15,821 nt of DNA from Chloroflexota bacterium (GCA_022561095.1 JADFRV010000038.1:1-15821), one strand, 5' to 3'; positions 1 to 7,256 are shown, counted from the stretch's first letter. Program-made: numbers and translations. Notes: generated from the letters alone by a model not told the origin.

Positions 1-277
1 AGATCATCGTGGTACCGTGCATCGTGAATATGCGGTTGTACTGATCGGGATCCAGCACTGTGCTGTTGGCCGAGCTGAGCTGCATCCGGAGCAACAACGC
101 CTCGACGCCGCCCATCAGGAAGAAGGCGAAGGCGCTCACGCCGTACATGATGCCGATGCGCTTGTGATCGACGGTCGTGAGCCAGCTCCAGATCCCCTGG
201 TAGGACTCCGCGTCCCCGCGGAGCTGCCGCAGCGCCCCCACCATCGTCCCCGGCCTCGGCTCAATCGCTCTCGCCAT
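1..277 (-). CDS. ctaD: Cytochrome c oxidase subunit I, N-terminal fragment
   Basis: This is the start of the catalytic heme-copper subunit of an aa3-type cytochrome c oxidase, which reduces O2 to water and pumps protons in the cytoplasmic membrane. Only the first 92 residues are in the window; the gene continues past the left edge. The translated sequence has the family's entry motif WLTTVDHKRIGIMY (residues 32-45), a first membrane helix (about 46-63), and FTMHGTTMI at the edge, whose His87 corresponds to the family's first low-spin heme ligand. The ATG lies 2 nt after the coxB stop codon. Its ribosome binding site, GGAG, sits inside the last codons of coxB, so the two are probably translationally coupled. 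It is the last visible gene of the ctaA-ctaB-coxB-ctaD operon. No frame disruption is seen. Confidence 0.95.
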   Translation of the reverse strand, partial: MARAIEPRPGTMVGALRQLRGDAESYQGIWSWLTTVDHKRIGIMYGVSAFAFFLMGGVEALLLRMQLSSANSTVLDPDQYNRIFTMHGTTMI

Positions 278-279
278 GG

Positions 280-1125
280 CTACTCTCCGTGCGAGGCTAG
301 CGCCGGCTCGCCGGGTCGCGAGCGGGCGGCCCCGCCTCCCTCAAGCTGATCCGCAACCCACGCCTCGAAGTCCTCCTCGCTCTCAGCAACGACGATGAGC
401 CGCATGTCGGCATGTTGGAAGCCGCAGAACTCAGCGCACTGCCCGGAGTACGAACCAACCTTGGTGGCGTTGAACCACATGCTGTTCGTCCGGCCTGGGA
501 TCACATCCAGCTTCCCTGCCAGTTTGGGCACCCAGAAGCTGTGAATGACGTCCACCGACTCCAGCGTGACGCCGATCTCCCGATCCACAGGAATATGCAG
601 CTCAGCAGGCCTGCCCGTGTCGGGCTTGCCAACCTCGCCGGGCAAGCCGATGACGGTCAGGGGGTTACCTTCAGCATCCGTCAGATCCGGGTACTGGAAC
701 GTCCACGAAAACTGCTGGCCTACCACCCTCACCCGCAGAGCGTCATCCGCGGCATCGCGCCCCAGGTCTATGACGCCAATGACCGTCGGCACAGTGATAA
801 TGAGGAGCAGGATCGCCGGCGCGATCGTCCACGCGATCTCTAAGCGGTTATTACCATGCACCTGCCGGGGTAGCTCCCGCCCCTTCTTCCGGCGAAAGCG
901 AATGACAGCGTAGATCAACAACGCCTGCATGACGACGAAGATTACGGCCGCCGGGCCCAGCACCCAGATAATGAGAAGGTCGCGCTGCTTCCGAGCGACA
1001 TCGCCCTCCGCCGCAAACGTATTCTGGGGATCGTCCACGGCACCACAACCCACCAGCAGCGCCAGAACGGCTATCAGAAGAGTAGCCGCAACCCAGCGTC
1101 TCATTTGGACGCCATTAACTCCCAC
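280..1125 (-). CDS. coxB: Cytochrome c oxidase subunit II
   Basis: Subunit II accepts electrons from cytochrome c or a cupredoxin and passes them through its binuclear CuA centre to subunit I. The protein has 281 residues. It starts with a lipoprotein-type signal peptide (LLVGC, Cys27), followed by two membrane helices (about 48-78 and 96-120) and an external cupredoxin domain. The CuA ligand set is complete: His195 (in VIHSFWVP), Cys230, Glu232, Cys234, His238 and Met241 (in CAEFCGFQHADM). The aromatic patch QFSWTFQYP (138-146) is the usual electron entry region. There is no fused cytochrome c domain after the CuA site, so an external donor is needed; the cupredoxin at 3424-3888 is a possible one, by inference only. 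I chose the GTG at 1125 because AAGGAG lies 4 nt upstream; the internal ATG at 1104 has no well-placed site. Confidence 0.96.
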   Translation of the reverse strand: MGVNGVQMRRWVAATLLIAVLALLVGCGAVDDPQNTFAAEGDVARKQRDLLIIWVLGPAAVIFVVMQALLIYAVIRFRRKKGRELPRQVHGNNRLEIAWTIAPAILLLIITVPTVIGVIDLGRDAADDALRVRVVGQQFSWTFQYPDLTDAEGNPLTVIGLPGEVGKPDTGRPAELHIPVDREIGVTLESVDVIHSFWVPKLAGKLDVIPGRTNSMWFNATKVGSYSGQCAEFCGFQHADMRLIVVAESEEDFEAWVADQLEGGGAARSRPGEPALASHGE

Positions 1126-1129
1126 GGAT

Positions 1130-1135
1130 CTCCTT
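1130..1135 (-). promoter_or_regulatory. Ribosome binding site of coxB
   Basis: AAGGAG on the minus strand lies 4 nt before the GTG at 1125. It decides the start of coxB in favour of GTG over the in-frame ATG at 1104. The 104-base gap between ctaB and coxB is the longest inside the operon. Apart from this site it holds only a weak GCCGG/CCGGC inverted repeat (1163-1178). Confidence 0.6.
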
Positions 1136-1229
1136 CATCGATCAGTGCCGAAAAGCGCTGGAGCCGGATCCGCCCGGCAGGAGTCACAACCGATATGATC
1201 CGCCACGCACGACCCCAAGTCAACGCGAA

Positions 1230-2132
1230 CTACCCTCCCACGAGCCCATCTACTGCCATCGCCCCGAACAGCAGAGCCAGGTAGATGATCGAATAGCGGA
1301 ACAGCGCCGAGGCTGCCCCCGCCGACGTCCCGCGCCAGAGGCGGAAGGCGTAAAACAGGAACCCGCCACCCAGGACGAGGGCCGCGCTCAGATAGATGAG
1401 ACCGGTTGCGCCCGAAAGGGGCAAGAGGAGAGAGATAGCCACCAGCGCCAATGAGTAGAGCAAAATCTGACGCTTCGTCTCCTCTCCTCCCGAGACCGCC
1501 GGCAACATGGGAACGCCGGCCCGCCGGTAATCGTTGCTGTAATTGAGCGCCAGAGCCCAGAAGTGGGGCGGCGTCCACACAGCCACTATCCCGAACAGTA
1601 CCAGCGCCGGCAGCCCTACTTCACCGGTGACGGCCGCCCAACCTACCACCGGCGGCATCGCCCCCGCGGCGCCACCGATGACGATGTTCAGCGGCGTCGT
1701 GCGTTTGAGCAGCAACGTGTACACCACAACGTAGAAGGCGAACGCCCCCAGCGTAAGGGTGGCCGCCAGCAGGTTGGCAAACGTCTGCAGCATCAGAAAC
1801 CCTATGGCCGCCAGCAGGAGCGCGAAAACGACCGCTCTCTCCGGCTCTATCTGCCCCGCCGGCAGCGGCCTGCTCCGCGTCCGCTGCATCACGCGATCGA
1901 TGTCGCGGTCGAAGTAGCAGTTCATGGCGTTAGCGCCGCCGGCAACGATTGCGCCTCCGGCCACGGTCACCAGCATCAGCCAGGGCGATGGCCAGCCGCC
2001 CTTCGCCAGGATCATGGCAGGGACGGTAGTAATGAGCAGGAGCATGATGATTCGCGGCTTTGTGAGACTCAGGTAGGCCAAAGCGGCCTCACGCAGGCTG
2101 CGAGCCCTCTGCGCTGCGATAGTGCCTTGCAT
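1230..2132 (-). CDS. ctaB: Protoheme IX farnesyltransferase (heme O synthase)
   Basis: This membrane prenyltransferase of the UbiA superfamily adds a farnesyl group to protoheme IX to give heme O, the precursor of heme A. The product has 300 residues, the normal family length, and about nine hydrophobic segments. The first aspartate-rich prenyl-diphosphate site is NCYFDRDIDR (71-80) with the following RTRSRPLP (84-91). The second conserved loop is TPPHFWALALNYSNDYRRAG (187-206). Its ATG directly follows the ctaA stop codon (TAG-ATG, no spacer), which implies coupled translation with heme A synthase, the next enzyme in the pathway. The ATG is preceded by a purine-rich GGGGAGAATAGGG stretch. 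The alternative, another UbiA-family prenyltransferase, is unlikely given the motifs and neighbours. Confidence 0.96.
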   Translation of the reverse strand: MQGTIAAQRARSLREAALAYLSLTKPRIIMLLLITTVPAMILAKGGWPSPWLMLVTVAGGAIVAGGANAMNCYFDRDIDRVMQRTRSRPLPAGQIEPERAVVFALLLAAIGFLMLQTFANLLAATLTLGAFAFYVVVYTLLLKRTTPLNIVIGGAAGAMPPVVGWAAVTGEVGLPALVLFGIVAVWTPPHFWALALNYSNDYRRAGVPMLPAVSGGEETKRQILLYSLALVAISLLLPLSGATGLIYLSAALVLGGGFLFYAFRLWRGTSAGAASALFRYSIIYLALLFGAMAVDGLVGG

Positions 2133-3122
2133 CTACCCTATTCTCCCCGATACTCCAATGCGCTCGGCGTAGCCCCAGATCGCGGTGAACACCAGCGCCG
2201 CCCACAGCGCCGACGCCAACGCCAGGTGAACGATACGCACTGAGGTGGCTAGCTCGAACCAGATATTGCTGGCGCCCACTAACACCTCAGCCACATACAG
2301 TACCAGGGCGCAACCCATCGCCGCAATAAGGGCCGGCCGCCGCCCCCGCCGCCACGTCTGCACTGCCAGCCCCAGCACCAGCAGGCCCACGACGACCGCC
2401 ATCAGCCGGTGAGCGTAATGGAGGTCGGCCAGGCGGCCGCCGGCGGACACCAGCCTGCCGTCGAACAGGGGCCAGTCCGGGTAGACCAGGGCGGCGCCGC
2501 TGTTCGCCACGTAGGAGCCCAGAAGAATGAGCCCGAACGTAGCCAGAGCGGTCACCGCGGCCAGGCCGGGGGCGGCGCCAGGCGACAGCACGCGATCGGG
2601 ATCCGGGGTGTCAGACGGAGGGAGACGACGATACCAGAAGGCGCCAACGGCTGTCGCGACGAGTACCGCCAGGAGGATCAGGGCGATCGCCAGGTGGAGG
2701 GCGACTATGGTGTCCGGCAGCTCCATATTGACGGTCACGCCTCCCACCAGCGCTTGCACGGTGACCAGCACGACCGCGATCGTGCTGCCGGCCACGACGA
2801 AGCGATTTTCGCGGTACCACAGCCAGGCCGCGATCGCCGTGCCCAGGATTATCAGCCCTACGCTCGCCGCGGCGAGCCGGTGTGAGTACTCGATGAGGAC
2901 CGACCCCTCTAGAGGCGGGATGAGCTGTCCCTGGCAGAGGGGCCAGTCAGGGCAGGCCAAGCCGGAGTCGGTCGCGCGCACCGTACCGCCTAGGACGATG
3001 AGGGCGTACGTGGCCACGACGCTTAACATAGCCAGGTAACGGACATCGAGCGGGAGGCGGAGGCGGCTCAACCAGGCGGCAACGCCCCGTTCACCGGACG
3101 CCGCCGAGGTAATAGCTTTCAC
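2133..3122 (-). CDS. ctaA: Heme A synthase (COX15/CtaA family)
   Basis: This enzyme oxidises the C8 methyl of heme O to a formyl group, giving heme A for the neighbouring oxidase. The product has 329 residues and eight predicted membrane helices arranged as two homologous four-helix halves. The four expected heme-ligand histidines are present: His81 (YSHRLAA), His143 (VALHLA), His238 (YAHRLMA) and His299 (IVHLALA). The first external loop has the conserved cysteine pair in ACPDWPLCQG (Cys57, Cys63). The equivalent loop of the second half reads VYPDWPLFDG, so both cysteines are absent there. I chose the GTG at 3122 because GGGAG lies 6 nt before it; a GTG one codon earlier (3125) is only 3 nt from that site and is also possible. 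It is the first gene of the cta operon. Confidence 0.95.
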   Translation of the reverse strand: MKAITSAASGERGVAAWLSRLRLPLDVRYLAMLSVVATYALIVLGGTVRATDSGLACPDWPLCQGQLIPPLEGSVLIEYSHRLAAASVGLIILGTAIAAWLWYRENRFVVAGSTIAVVLVTVQALVGGVTVNMELPDTIVALHLAIALILLAVLVATAVGAFWYRRLPPSDTPDPDRVLSPGAAPGLAAVTALATFGLILLGSYVANSGAALVYPDWPLFDGRLVSAGGRLADLHYAHRLMAVVVGLLVLGLAVQTWRRGRRPALIAAMGCALVLYVAEVLVGASNIWFELATSVRIVHLALASALWAALVFTAIWGYAERIGVSGRIG

Positions 3123-3128
3123 CACTCA

Positions 3129-3133
3129 CTCCC
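3129..3133 (-). promoter_or_regulatory. Ribosome binding site of ctaA
   Basis: GGGAG on the minus strand lies 6 nt from the GTG at 3122 and 3 nt from the adjacent GTG at 3125. The spacing favours the second of the two tandem GTG codons. Confidence 0.5.
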
Positions 3134-3283
3134 ATCCGTCCTCTGACCAGCACGAAATCGCCGCCGGTAGCGACTGCAATAGGCACATGGGCGTCCCCAT
3201 TCTACTTCTTGCGACAGTCGTGGGAGTTCAGATGCTCGCCCGAAGGATCCATCGCCGCCAGTCGCCACCAATCTCTTGTACCA

Positions 3284-3311
3284 TTTATCACAAGCGTGAA
3301 GCCGGTGTCAA
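3284..3311 (-). promoter_or_regulatory. Sigma-70-type promoter of the cta operon
   Basis: On the minus strand a perfect -35 box TTGACA (3306-3311) is followed, 16 nt on, by the -10 box GATAAA (3284-3289). The -10 box is preceded by TGT, which makes it an extended -10. The predicted transcript start is near 3277, leaving an untranslated leader of about 155 nt before ctaA. The boxes are read directly; promoter activity is inferred. Confidence 0.55.
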
Positions 3312-3413
3312 GCAAGGACGAGCAGGCACAGCCGGGCCCCAGCCTTGCGCCTGACGGCCTTCGTGGTCAATACTTTATAACGGGCATGGGCGGCACCTCT
3401 AGCACACCTATCT

Positions 3414-3419
3414 AGGAGG
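3414..3419 (+). promoter_or_regulatory. Ribosome binding site of the cupredoxin gene
   Basis: A perfect AGGAGG lies 4 nt before the ATG at 3424. The overlapping ATG at 3420 opens a frame that stops after three codons, so 3424 is the start. Confidence 0.8.
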
Positions 3420-3423
3420 ATGA

Positions 3424-3888
3424 ATGTTTAACAGCGAACATAGAGGCCTCAACCTCTTTTTCTTGTCGGCCTCGCTGATCCTCAGCATCGCCCTGCTGGC
3501 AGCCGCCTGCAGCAGCGGCGGAGGTGATGGCGATGGCGAGACCCCAGCCGCGGATGAGACGTCGGCTGACGGTACCGACAACGCGGGGCCGGTCTCATTC
3601 GATATAAGCCTGGGTGACAACTTCTTCGAGGCCAACGAGTTCACACTTAGCCCCGGCCAAGAGGTCACCTTCAACATCACAAACAACGGCTCAGCCGTCC
3701 ACAACATGCGCGTAGACGGCGGCGACGGAGAGTACGACACCGACGATGACACCGTCTCCGACCCAGACGTGTTCCAGGCAGGCGACACGGGCACCCTGGT
3801 CTGGACCGCGCCCGGTGAGACGGGCGCTATCATCTTCCGTTGTGACTTCCATCCCACAGAGATGACCGGCGCCATCAGCCTGGAGTAG
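3424..3888 (+). CDS. Lipoprotein cupredoxin (type 1 blue copper protein)
   Basis: This is a small membrane-anchored electron carrier of the plastocyanin/azurin-like fold, 154 residues long. A signal peptide ends in a lipobox (LAAAC, Cys29), so the mature protein should be lipid-anchored outside the membrane. A Gly/Asp/Glu-rich flexible spacer (30-56) leads to one cupredoxin domain (57-154). All four type 1 copper ligands are visible: His93 (AVHNM), then Cys140, His143 and Met147 in CDFHPTEM. The short Cys-x2-His-x3-Met ligand loop is typical of plastocyanin- and amicyanin-like proteins. It lies divergent from the oxidase operon, so delivering electrons to CuA of CoxB is a reasonable guess, but nothing in the sequence proves the partner. 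A 208-residue gene follows after 7 nt, probably in the same transcript. Confidence 0.92.
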   Translation: MFNSEHRGLNLFFLSASLILSIALLAAACSSGGGDGDGETPAADETSADGTDNAGPVSFDISLGDNFFEANEFTLSPGQEVTFNITNNGSAVHNMRVDGGDGEYDTDDDTVSDPDVFQAGDTGTLVWTAPGETGAIIFRCDFHPTEMTGAISLE

Positions 3889-3895
3889 GACGAAC

Positions 3896-4522
3896 GTGAC
3901 CCAACAAGCTGACGACGTAGAGGAACCCAAAGCGGACCCCGTCGCTCGTTTCGCCGCCGGCCTGAGGGCCGGCCTGCCCAAATTCCTGCTTCTCGGTCGT
4001 GTGCGCCCGCCCGGCCAGCCCCGCCCCTACGAGCCGCGCATCGCCACCTTGTCAGAATCGCGTGCCGCCGCCCACGCCAGAGCCGTAAAAGACATCGCCG
4101 AGGCCCGCTTCGGCTTCCCCACTGACCGCTACCGTGATTACAAGACCTACTCCAACATCCCTCAGCGCTCAATGGGCGTCGCCATGCCTGAAGACGCCGT
4201 CGCCTATCCGGACATCGTCGTCGTCCAGAACCCCGAGAACTACGCCAAGATCATCGCCGAGGTGGAGACCGCAGAGACGGTCAGTGCGGAGGTGGCGCAG
4301 CGACGCTGGCTCCCCTTCGCCGAGCTGGCGCCTCTCTACCTCTACGTGCCCGTTGGTGAGGGCGACCTCGCGCGGAAGCTCAGTCGAGACCTCAAGGTGG
4401 CCGTCGTTGGCATCCGCACCTGGCGATATACCGTCGGCGTGGACCAGATTGAGATCAACGACTACTTCACGGTGCCATCGGGGCCCGAGGAGATGCTGCC
4501 GAAGATCCTGCGACCGGGCTAG
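3896..4522 (+). CDS. Hypothetical protein, possible PD-(D/E)xK-like fold
   Basis: I do not recognise this 208-residue protein. It has no signal peptide or membrane segment, so it is probably cytoplasmic. The N-terminal 60 residues are charged and proline-rich. The central region has a strand-like AYPDIVVVQNP (103-113) followed by KIIAEVET (118-125). A Pro-Asp before one strand and a Glu-x-Glu on the next recalls the PD-(D/E)xK nuclease core, but the usual lysine is missing. The C-terminal half (PLYLYVPVGEGDLARKLSRD, then VGIRTWRY) alternates strand, helix and strand, as PD-(D/E)xK folds do. This assignment is weak. It starts with GTG, 7 nt after the cupredoxin stop, with GGAG at 3882-3885, so co-transcription is likely. 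It ends 11 nt before the convergent DUF3179 gene. Codon use matches its neighbours, so it is probably a real gene. Confidence 0.75.
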   Translation: MTQQADDVEEPKADPVARFAAGLRAGLPKFLLLGRVRPPGQPRPYEPRIATLSESRAAAHARAVKDIAEARFGFPTDRYRDYKTYSNIPQRSMGVAMPEDAVAYPDIVVVQNPENYAKIIAEVETAETVSAEVAQRRWLPFAELAPLYLYVPVGEGDLARKLSRDLKVAVVGIRTWRYTVGVDQIEINDYFTVPSGPEEMLPKILRPG

Positions 4523-4533
4523 TATCCGGCCGT

Positions 4534-5769
4534 CTAAGTGCTTGAGGACCCGGTGTAAACCGGGGAATCGGCGTTGAACGCCGCCCAGGCGAACCAGAGC
4601 TCATTGGTGTTGACCACGGGCGTCAGCTCCTCCCCGGCCAGAGGTCCCTCCATAGCGTTGCCGAACAGGTCCCAAATGGTCTCCGTCTCGCGGTCCATGA
4701 ACCGGTCATCGCCCAGAGCATCGAAAGTGAGCACCTGGCCGCCCACAGTCCTCTGGAACGCCAGCCCCACGCCCACCCCACGCCCCGTCTTCACGTCGCC
4801 GGTGTCCAGCACGGAGGCCGTATCGTCAGCCCCGAACACCACCAGGATCGGTGTACCCGCAAACTCATCGTTCACCGCCCTCTCCTCGGAGATCACGCTG
4901 AACGGGTAGGCCTTGTTCTCACCGTTTATCCTCACCGCCACCACGCGTTCCATCGCCGCGTAGCGGTCGTCGAGGGTACCGCGGAACAGGAACGGCTGCG
5001 TGGAGGAATCGTAGCCCGCGTAGGGCTGATTATCGTACAGCTCCGCCGGATAGATGCCCTGATCCCGAGACAGCACCTTCCCATCCGGGAACTGCGCCTT
5101 GAAGTCCTCCCAGGCCAGGATCGGCGAAGGTATGAACTCCAGCTCTGTACCGGCCATCTCGCCCACTATCGCCTCACCGGTGATCTGCTGCCACAGAGAC
5201 TCCGTCTGGCGGTCCCACATCACCAGGTCGCTGTTGCGCAGCAGACCGGACACCCCAAACCGGAGGACCTGCCCATCCAGCTCGCGGTCAAACGTGACCG
5301 CGCTGTTGCACAAGGGGCAGTAGGACACCACGACAGAGCGGCCTCCCACCACATCGTTCACAACTTCATGCGAGGTCAGGATGCGGAGAGGATAGGCCCG
5401 CGCTTCGCCCTCCAGCTCCAACACAACGACCGGCTCCCTGTCCACCAGCCACTGAGCGGCCTCCTCCACCGTATCAAACTGCGGATCGTCGATGGGCGGG
5501 ATCACATCCCGCGGGTCCGGCCGTTGGATCCCCGCCACCAGCTCGGACAGGGAGATCGTCCGCTTGGTCCAGTCCGTGTTCCAGCTCTCCGTATACAAAG
5601 GTATCTTGTCGTCCAGGCCCAGGTCATCGAAAGTTAGTCGATCCTCGGACGTGTCTTCGCCATCGCCGTCCCCGCTGTCCCCGCCACCCACACAGGCAAC
5701 GGCGATCAGGGCTGCTACAGCGGAGGCGAATAGTAGCCGTGTCTTCAGACCCACACTCATCACTGCCAT
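4534..5769 (-). CDS. DUF3179-family lipoprotein
   Basis: This is a secreted lipid-anchored protein of 411 residues in a family whose function is not established. A signal peptide ends in AVAC (Cys26), followed by a Gly/Asp-rich spacer (27-44). The DUF3179 hallmarks are clear: SYCPLCNSAVTFDR (149-162, with a CxxC at Cys151/Cys154), FGVSGLLRNSDLVMWDRQTE (171-190), SLWQQITGEA and the C-terminal ELWFAWAAF (390-398). The protein contains two related halves (about 112-215 and 273-387), both with a V-x-G-E-x-(K/R)-A-Y-P-x-x-(I/V) start and a W-D-containing end; the second lacks the CxxC. The ATG at 5769 is preceded by AAGGTGA; an in-frame ATG at 5760 is a less likely start. The CxxC and extracytoplasmic location would fit metal or thiol chemistry near the copper proteins, but that is only a guess. 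Confidence 0.9.
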   Translation of the reverse strand: MAVMSVGLKTRLLFASAVAALIAVACVGGGDSGDGDGEDTSEDRLTFDDLGLDDKIPLYTESWNTDWTKRTISLSELVAGIQRPDPRDVIPPIDDPQFDTVEEAAQWLVDREPVVVLELEGEARAYPLRILTSHEVVNDVVGGRSVVVSYCPLCNSAVTFDRELDGQVLRFGVSGLLRNSDLVMWDRQTESLWQQITGEAIVGEMAGTELEFIPSPILAWEDFKAQFPDGKVLSRDQGIYPAELYDNQPYAGYDSSTQPFLFRGTLDDRYAAMERVVAVRINGENKAYPFSVISEERAVNDEFAGTPILVVFGADDTASVLDTGDVKTGRGVGVGLAFQRTVGGQVLTFDALGDDRFMDRETETIWDLFGNAMEGPLAGEELTPVVNTNELWFAWAAFNADSPVYTGSSST

Positions 5770-5960
5770 CCCGTCACCTTAATAAGACGGCCGCGGGTGG
5801 AAGCCTTCAGCCACATCGCCCGTCCTAGGTTCGTGCCTCCAGCCCGCGACCTCGGGAGGGGGATCACATCTCAGTGTTCCCGAAAATAGATACGCGATCG
5901 GCACGCGCTTAGATTTCCCGCACGCTTAACGCAATCGTTACAAGCCTCCGCATCGTATTC

Positions 5961-5990
5961 TTTACACGAGGCTGGTCGCTTGCCTATAAT
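5961..5990 (+). promoter_or_regulatory. Sigma-70-type promoter of citrate synthase
   Basis: The -35 box TTTACA (5961-5966, one mismatch) and a perfect -10 box TATAAT (5985-5990) are 18 nt apart. The predicted start near 5997 gives a leader of about 110 nt. A second TATAAT at 6012-6017 could be an additional start point but lacks a -35 box. Confidence 0.7.
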
Positions 5991-6059
5991 AGCCTGAGTA
6001 TAGTCTACATCTATAATGACAAGAGGTATCACGTATAGCAGCCGGCCCAAACCGGCAAC

Positions 6060-6083
6060 CGCCCCAGCGGGCGTCCTTATTTT
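6060..6083 (+). terminator. Terminator-like hairpin in the citrate synthase leader
   Basis: CGCCC (6060-6064) pairs with GGGCG (6069-6073) across a 4-base loop and is followed by TCCTTATTTT. This has the layout of a short intrinsic terminator but lies between promoter and start codon, so it could act as an attenuator. A second stem, GCCGG/CCGGC (6041-6056), precedes it. The stem is only 5 bp and the T tract is broken, so function is uncertain. Confidence 0.3.
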
Positions 6084-6094
6084 CAGCCATCCGC

Positions 6095-6100
6095 AAGGAG
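6095..6100 (+). promoter_or_regulatory. Ribosome binding site of citrate synthase
   Basis: AAGGAG lies 7 nt before the GTG at 6108 and decides this non-ATG start. Confidence 0.75.
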
Positions 6101-6107
6101 TTACCCC

Positions 6108-7253
6108 GTGACCGAAAGCACCACTGCCCAGCCCATCGCCCGCGGCCTCAAGAACGTCGTCGTCGACAAGACCACCCTCAGTCTAATCGACGGCGAGGCA
6201 GGTAGGCTCGTTTATCGCGGCTACGACATCCACGACCTGGCCGAACAGTCCACCTTCGAGGAGGTCACCTATCTCCTATGGTACGGGCACCTGCCTACCA
6301 CCCCCCAATTAGAGCAGTTTATGGCCGCGCTAGGAGACGCCCGTACCATTCCGGACGACATTATCCAGATCATCCGCCTGGTCGGCGCCGCCCACCCTAT
6401 GGACGTCCTGCGCACCTCCGTTAGCGCCCTCGCCGCCTTCGACCCAGACGTCGATGATATGTCGACCGAAGCGAACCTGCGCAAGGCCGTGCGCCTCACC
6501 GCCCAGGTGCCGGCCATCGTCGCCGCCCACCACCGCATCCGCAGCGGCGACGAGCCCGTAGCGCCTGACCCTAACCTCTCGCTGGCCGCCAACTTCCTGT
6601 ACATGCTGCACGGCCAGAGACCGGATCCCCAAGCGGCACGCGCCATAGACGTTGACCTCATCCTTCACGTCGAGCACGGCTCCAACGCCTCCTCCTTCGC
6701 CGCCCGCGTCACCGCCTCCACCCTGGCCGACATGCACGCTGCCATCGTCTCCGCCATCGGCACCCTCAAGGGCCCCCGCCACGGCGGCGCCGCCGAGGCT
6801 GTGATGCATCTGGCCCAGGAGATCGGTGAGCCTGAGAACGCCAAGGCGTTCATCGCCCGCAAGCGCGAGCAGGGCGAAAAGATCAACGGCTTCGGCCACC
6901 GCGTCTACCGCGTAGAGGACCCCCGCGCCCGCCATATGCGCGACCGCGCGCGCGAGCTGGGCGACAAGCTGGGACAGCCCAAGTGGTTCCGCATCCTCAC
7001 CGCCATCCACGAGGCGATGGCGCCCCTGGCTGGGCGCGGCGTCAACGTCAACGTAGACTTCTACGCCGGCGCCGTCTACTACCTGCTGGGAATCCCGGAG
7101 GACATCTTCGTGCCCATGTTCGCCATCGGCCGCATACCGGGCTGGGCCGCTCAGGTCATGGAGCAATGGCAGGACAATACGCTCATCCGGCCGCTCCTTG
7201 AGTACGAAGGGCCGGACAACCTTGAGTACGTGCCGATAGACCAGCGTATCTAG
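6108..7253 (+). CDS. gltA: Citrate synthase (short type, possibly methylcitrate-active)
   Basis: This enzyme condenses oxaloacetate and acetyl-CoA to citrate, the entry step of the TCA cycle. The 381-residue length is that of the short bacterial type I enzymes, which also include 2-methylcitrate synthases; sequence alone does not separate the two. The active-site residues are all present: His225 in KGPRHGGA, His264 in GFGHRVYR, Asp317 in NVNVDFYAG, and substrate-binding arginines Arg273 (EDPR) and Arg342 (IGRIPGW). The N-terminal DGEAGRLVYRGYDIHDLA (28-45) is the usual family opening. Small differences from common sequences are HVEHGSNASS (187-196, often H-A-(D/E)-H-x-x-N-A-S-T) and Arg instead of Leu in GPRHGG. 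It starts with GTG behind a good ribosome binding site and has its own promoter. Its stop lies 3 nt from the stop of the convergent Gre-like gene, with no room for a terminator between. Confidence 0.95.
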   Translation: MTESTTAQPIARGLKNVVVDKTTLSLIDGEAGRLVYRGYDIHDLAEQSTFEEVTYLLWYGHLPTTPQLEQFMAALGDARTIPDDIIQIIRLVGAAHPMDVLRTSVSALAAFDPDVDDMSTEANLRKAVRLTAQVPAIVAAHHRIRSGDEPVAPDPNLSLAANFLYMLHGQRPDPQAARAIDVDLILHVEHGSNASSFAARVTASTLADMHAAIVSAIGTLKGPRHGGAAEAVMHLAQEIGEPENAKAFIARKREQGEKINGFGHRVYRVEDPRARHMRDRARELGDKLGQPKWFRILTAIHEAMAPLAGRGVNVNVDFYAGAVYYLLGIPEDIFVPMFAIGRIPGWAAQVMEQWQDNTLIRPLLEYEGPDNLEYVPIDQRI

Positions 7254-7256
7254 ACT

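Larger units (their letters stand above)
3126..3423. other. Divergent intergenic region, ctaA / cupredoxin
   Basis: About 300 bases without a convincing gene separate the divergent cta operon and the cupredoxin gene. It holds the minus-strand promoter at 3284-3311. For the plus strand the best candidate is CTGACG (3351-3356) and TATAAC (3376-3381), with a long spacing of 19, which is weak. The 68-codon open frame at 3209-3415 has no ribosome binding site and no recognisable product, so I do not call it. Confidence 0.5.
5770..6107. other. Divergent intergenic region, DUF3179 / citrate synthase
   Basis: These 338 bases have no gene that I can support. The right part holds the citrate synthase promoter (5961-5990), a second isolated TATAAT (6012-6017) without a matching -35, two small inverted repeats (6041-6056 and 6060-6073) and the ribosome binding site (6095-6100). 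In the left part, 5770-5960, I see no convincing promoter for the minus-strand DUF3179 gene and no repeat. Confidence 0.5.

Noticed and set aside
1563..2243. Plus-strand open frame of 226 codons over ctaB and ctaA
   Set aside because: Its product is rich in Arg, Gln and His and lies antisense to two unambiguous membrane enzymes.
3408..4172. Minus-strand open frame of 254 codons over the cupredoxin and the next gene
   Set aside because: It lies opposite two better supported genes with ribosome binding sites and conserved copper ligands; the product is Ser/Arg-rich with no family resemblance.
6330..7166. Long minus-strand open frame (278 codons) opposite citrate synthase
   Set aside because: It is fully antisense to a clear enzyme gene, and its product is low-complexity Gly/Ala/Asp/Val with no recognisable motif, as expected for the shadow of a GC-rich gene.
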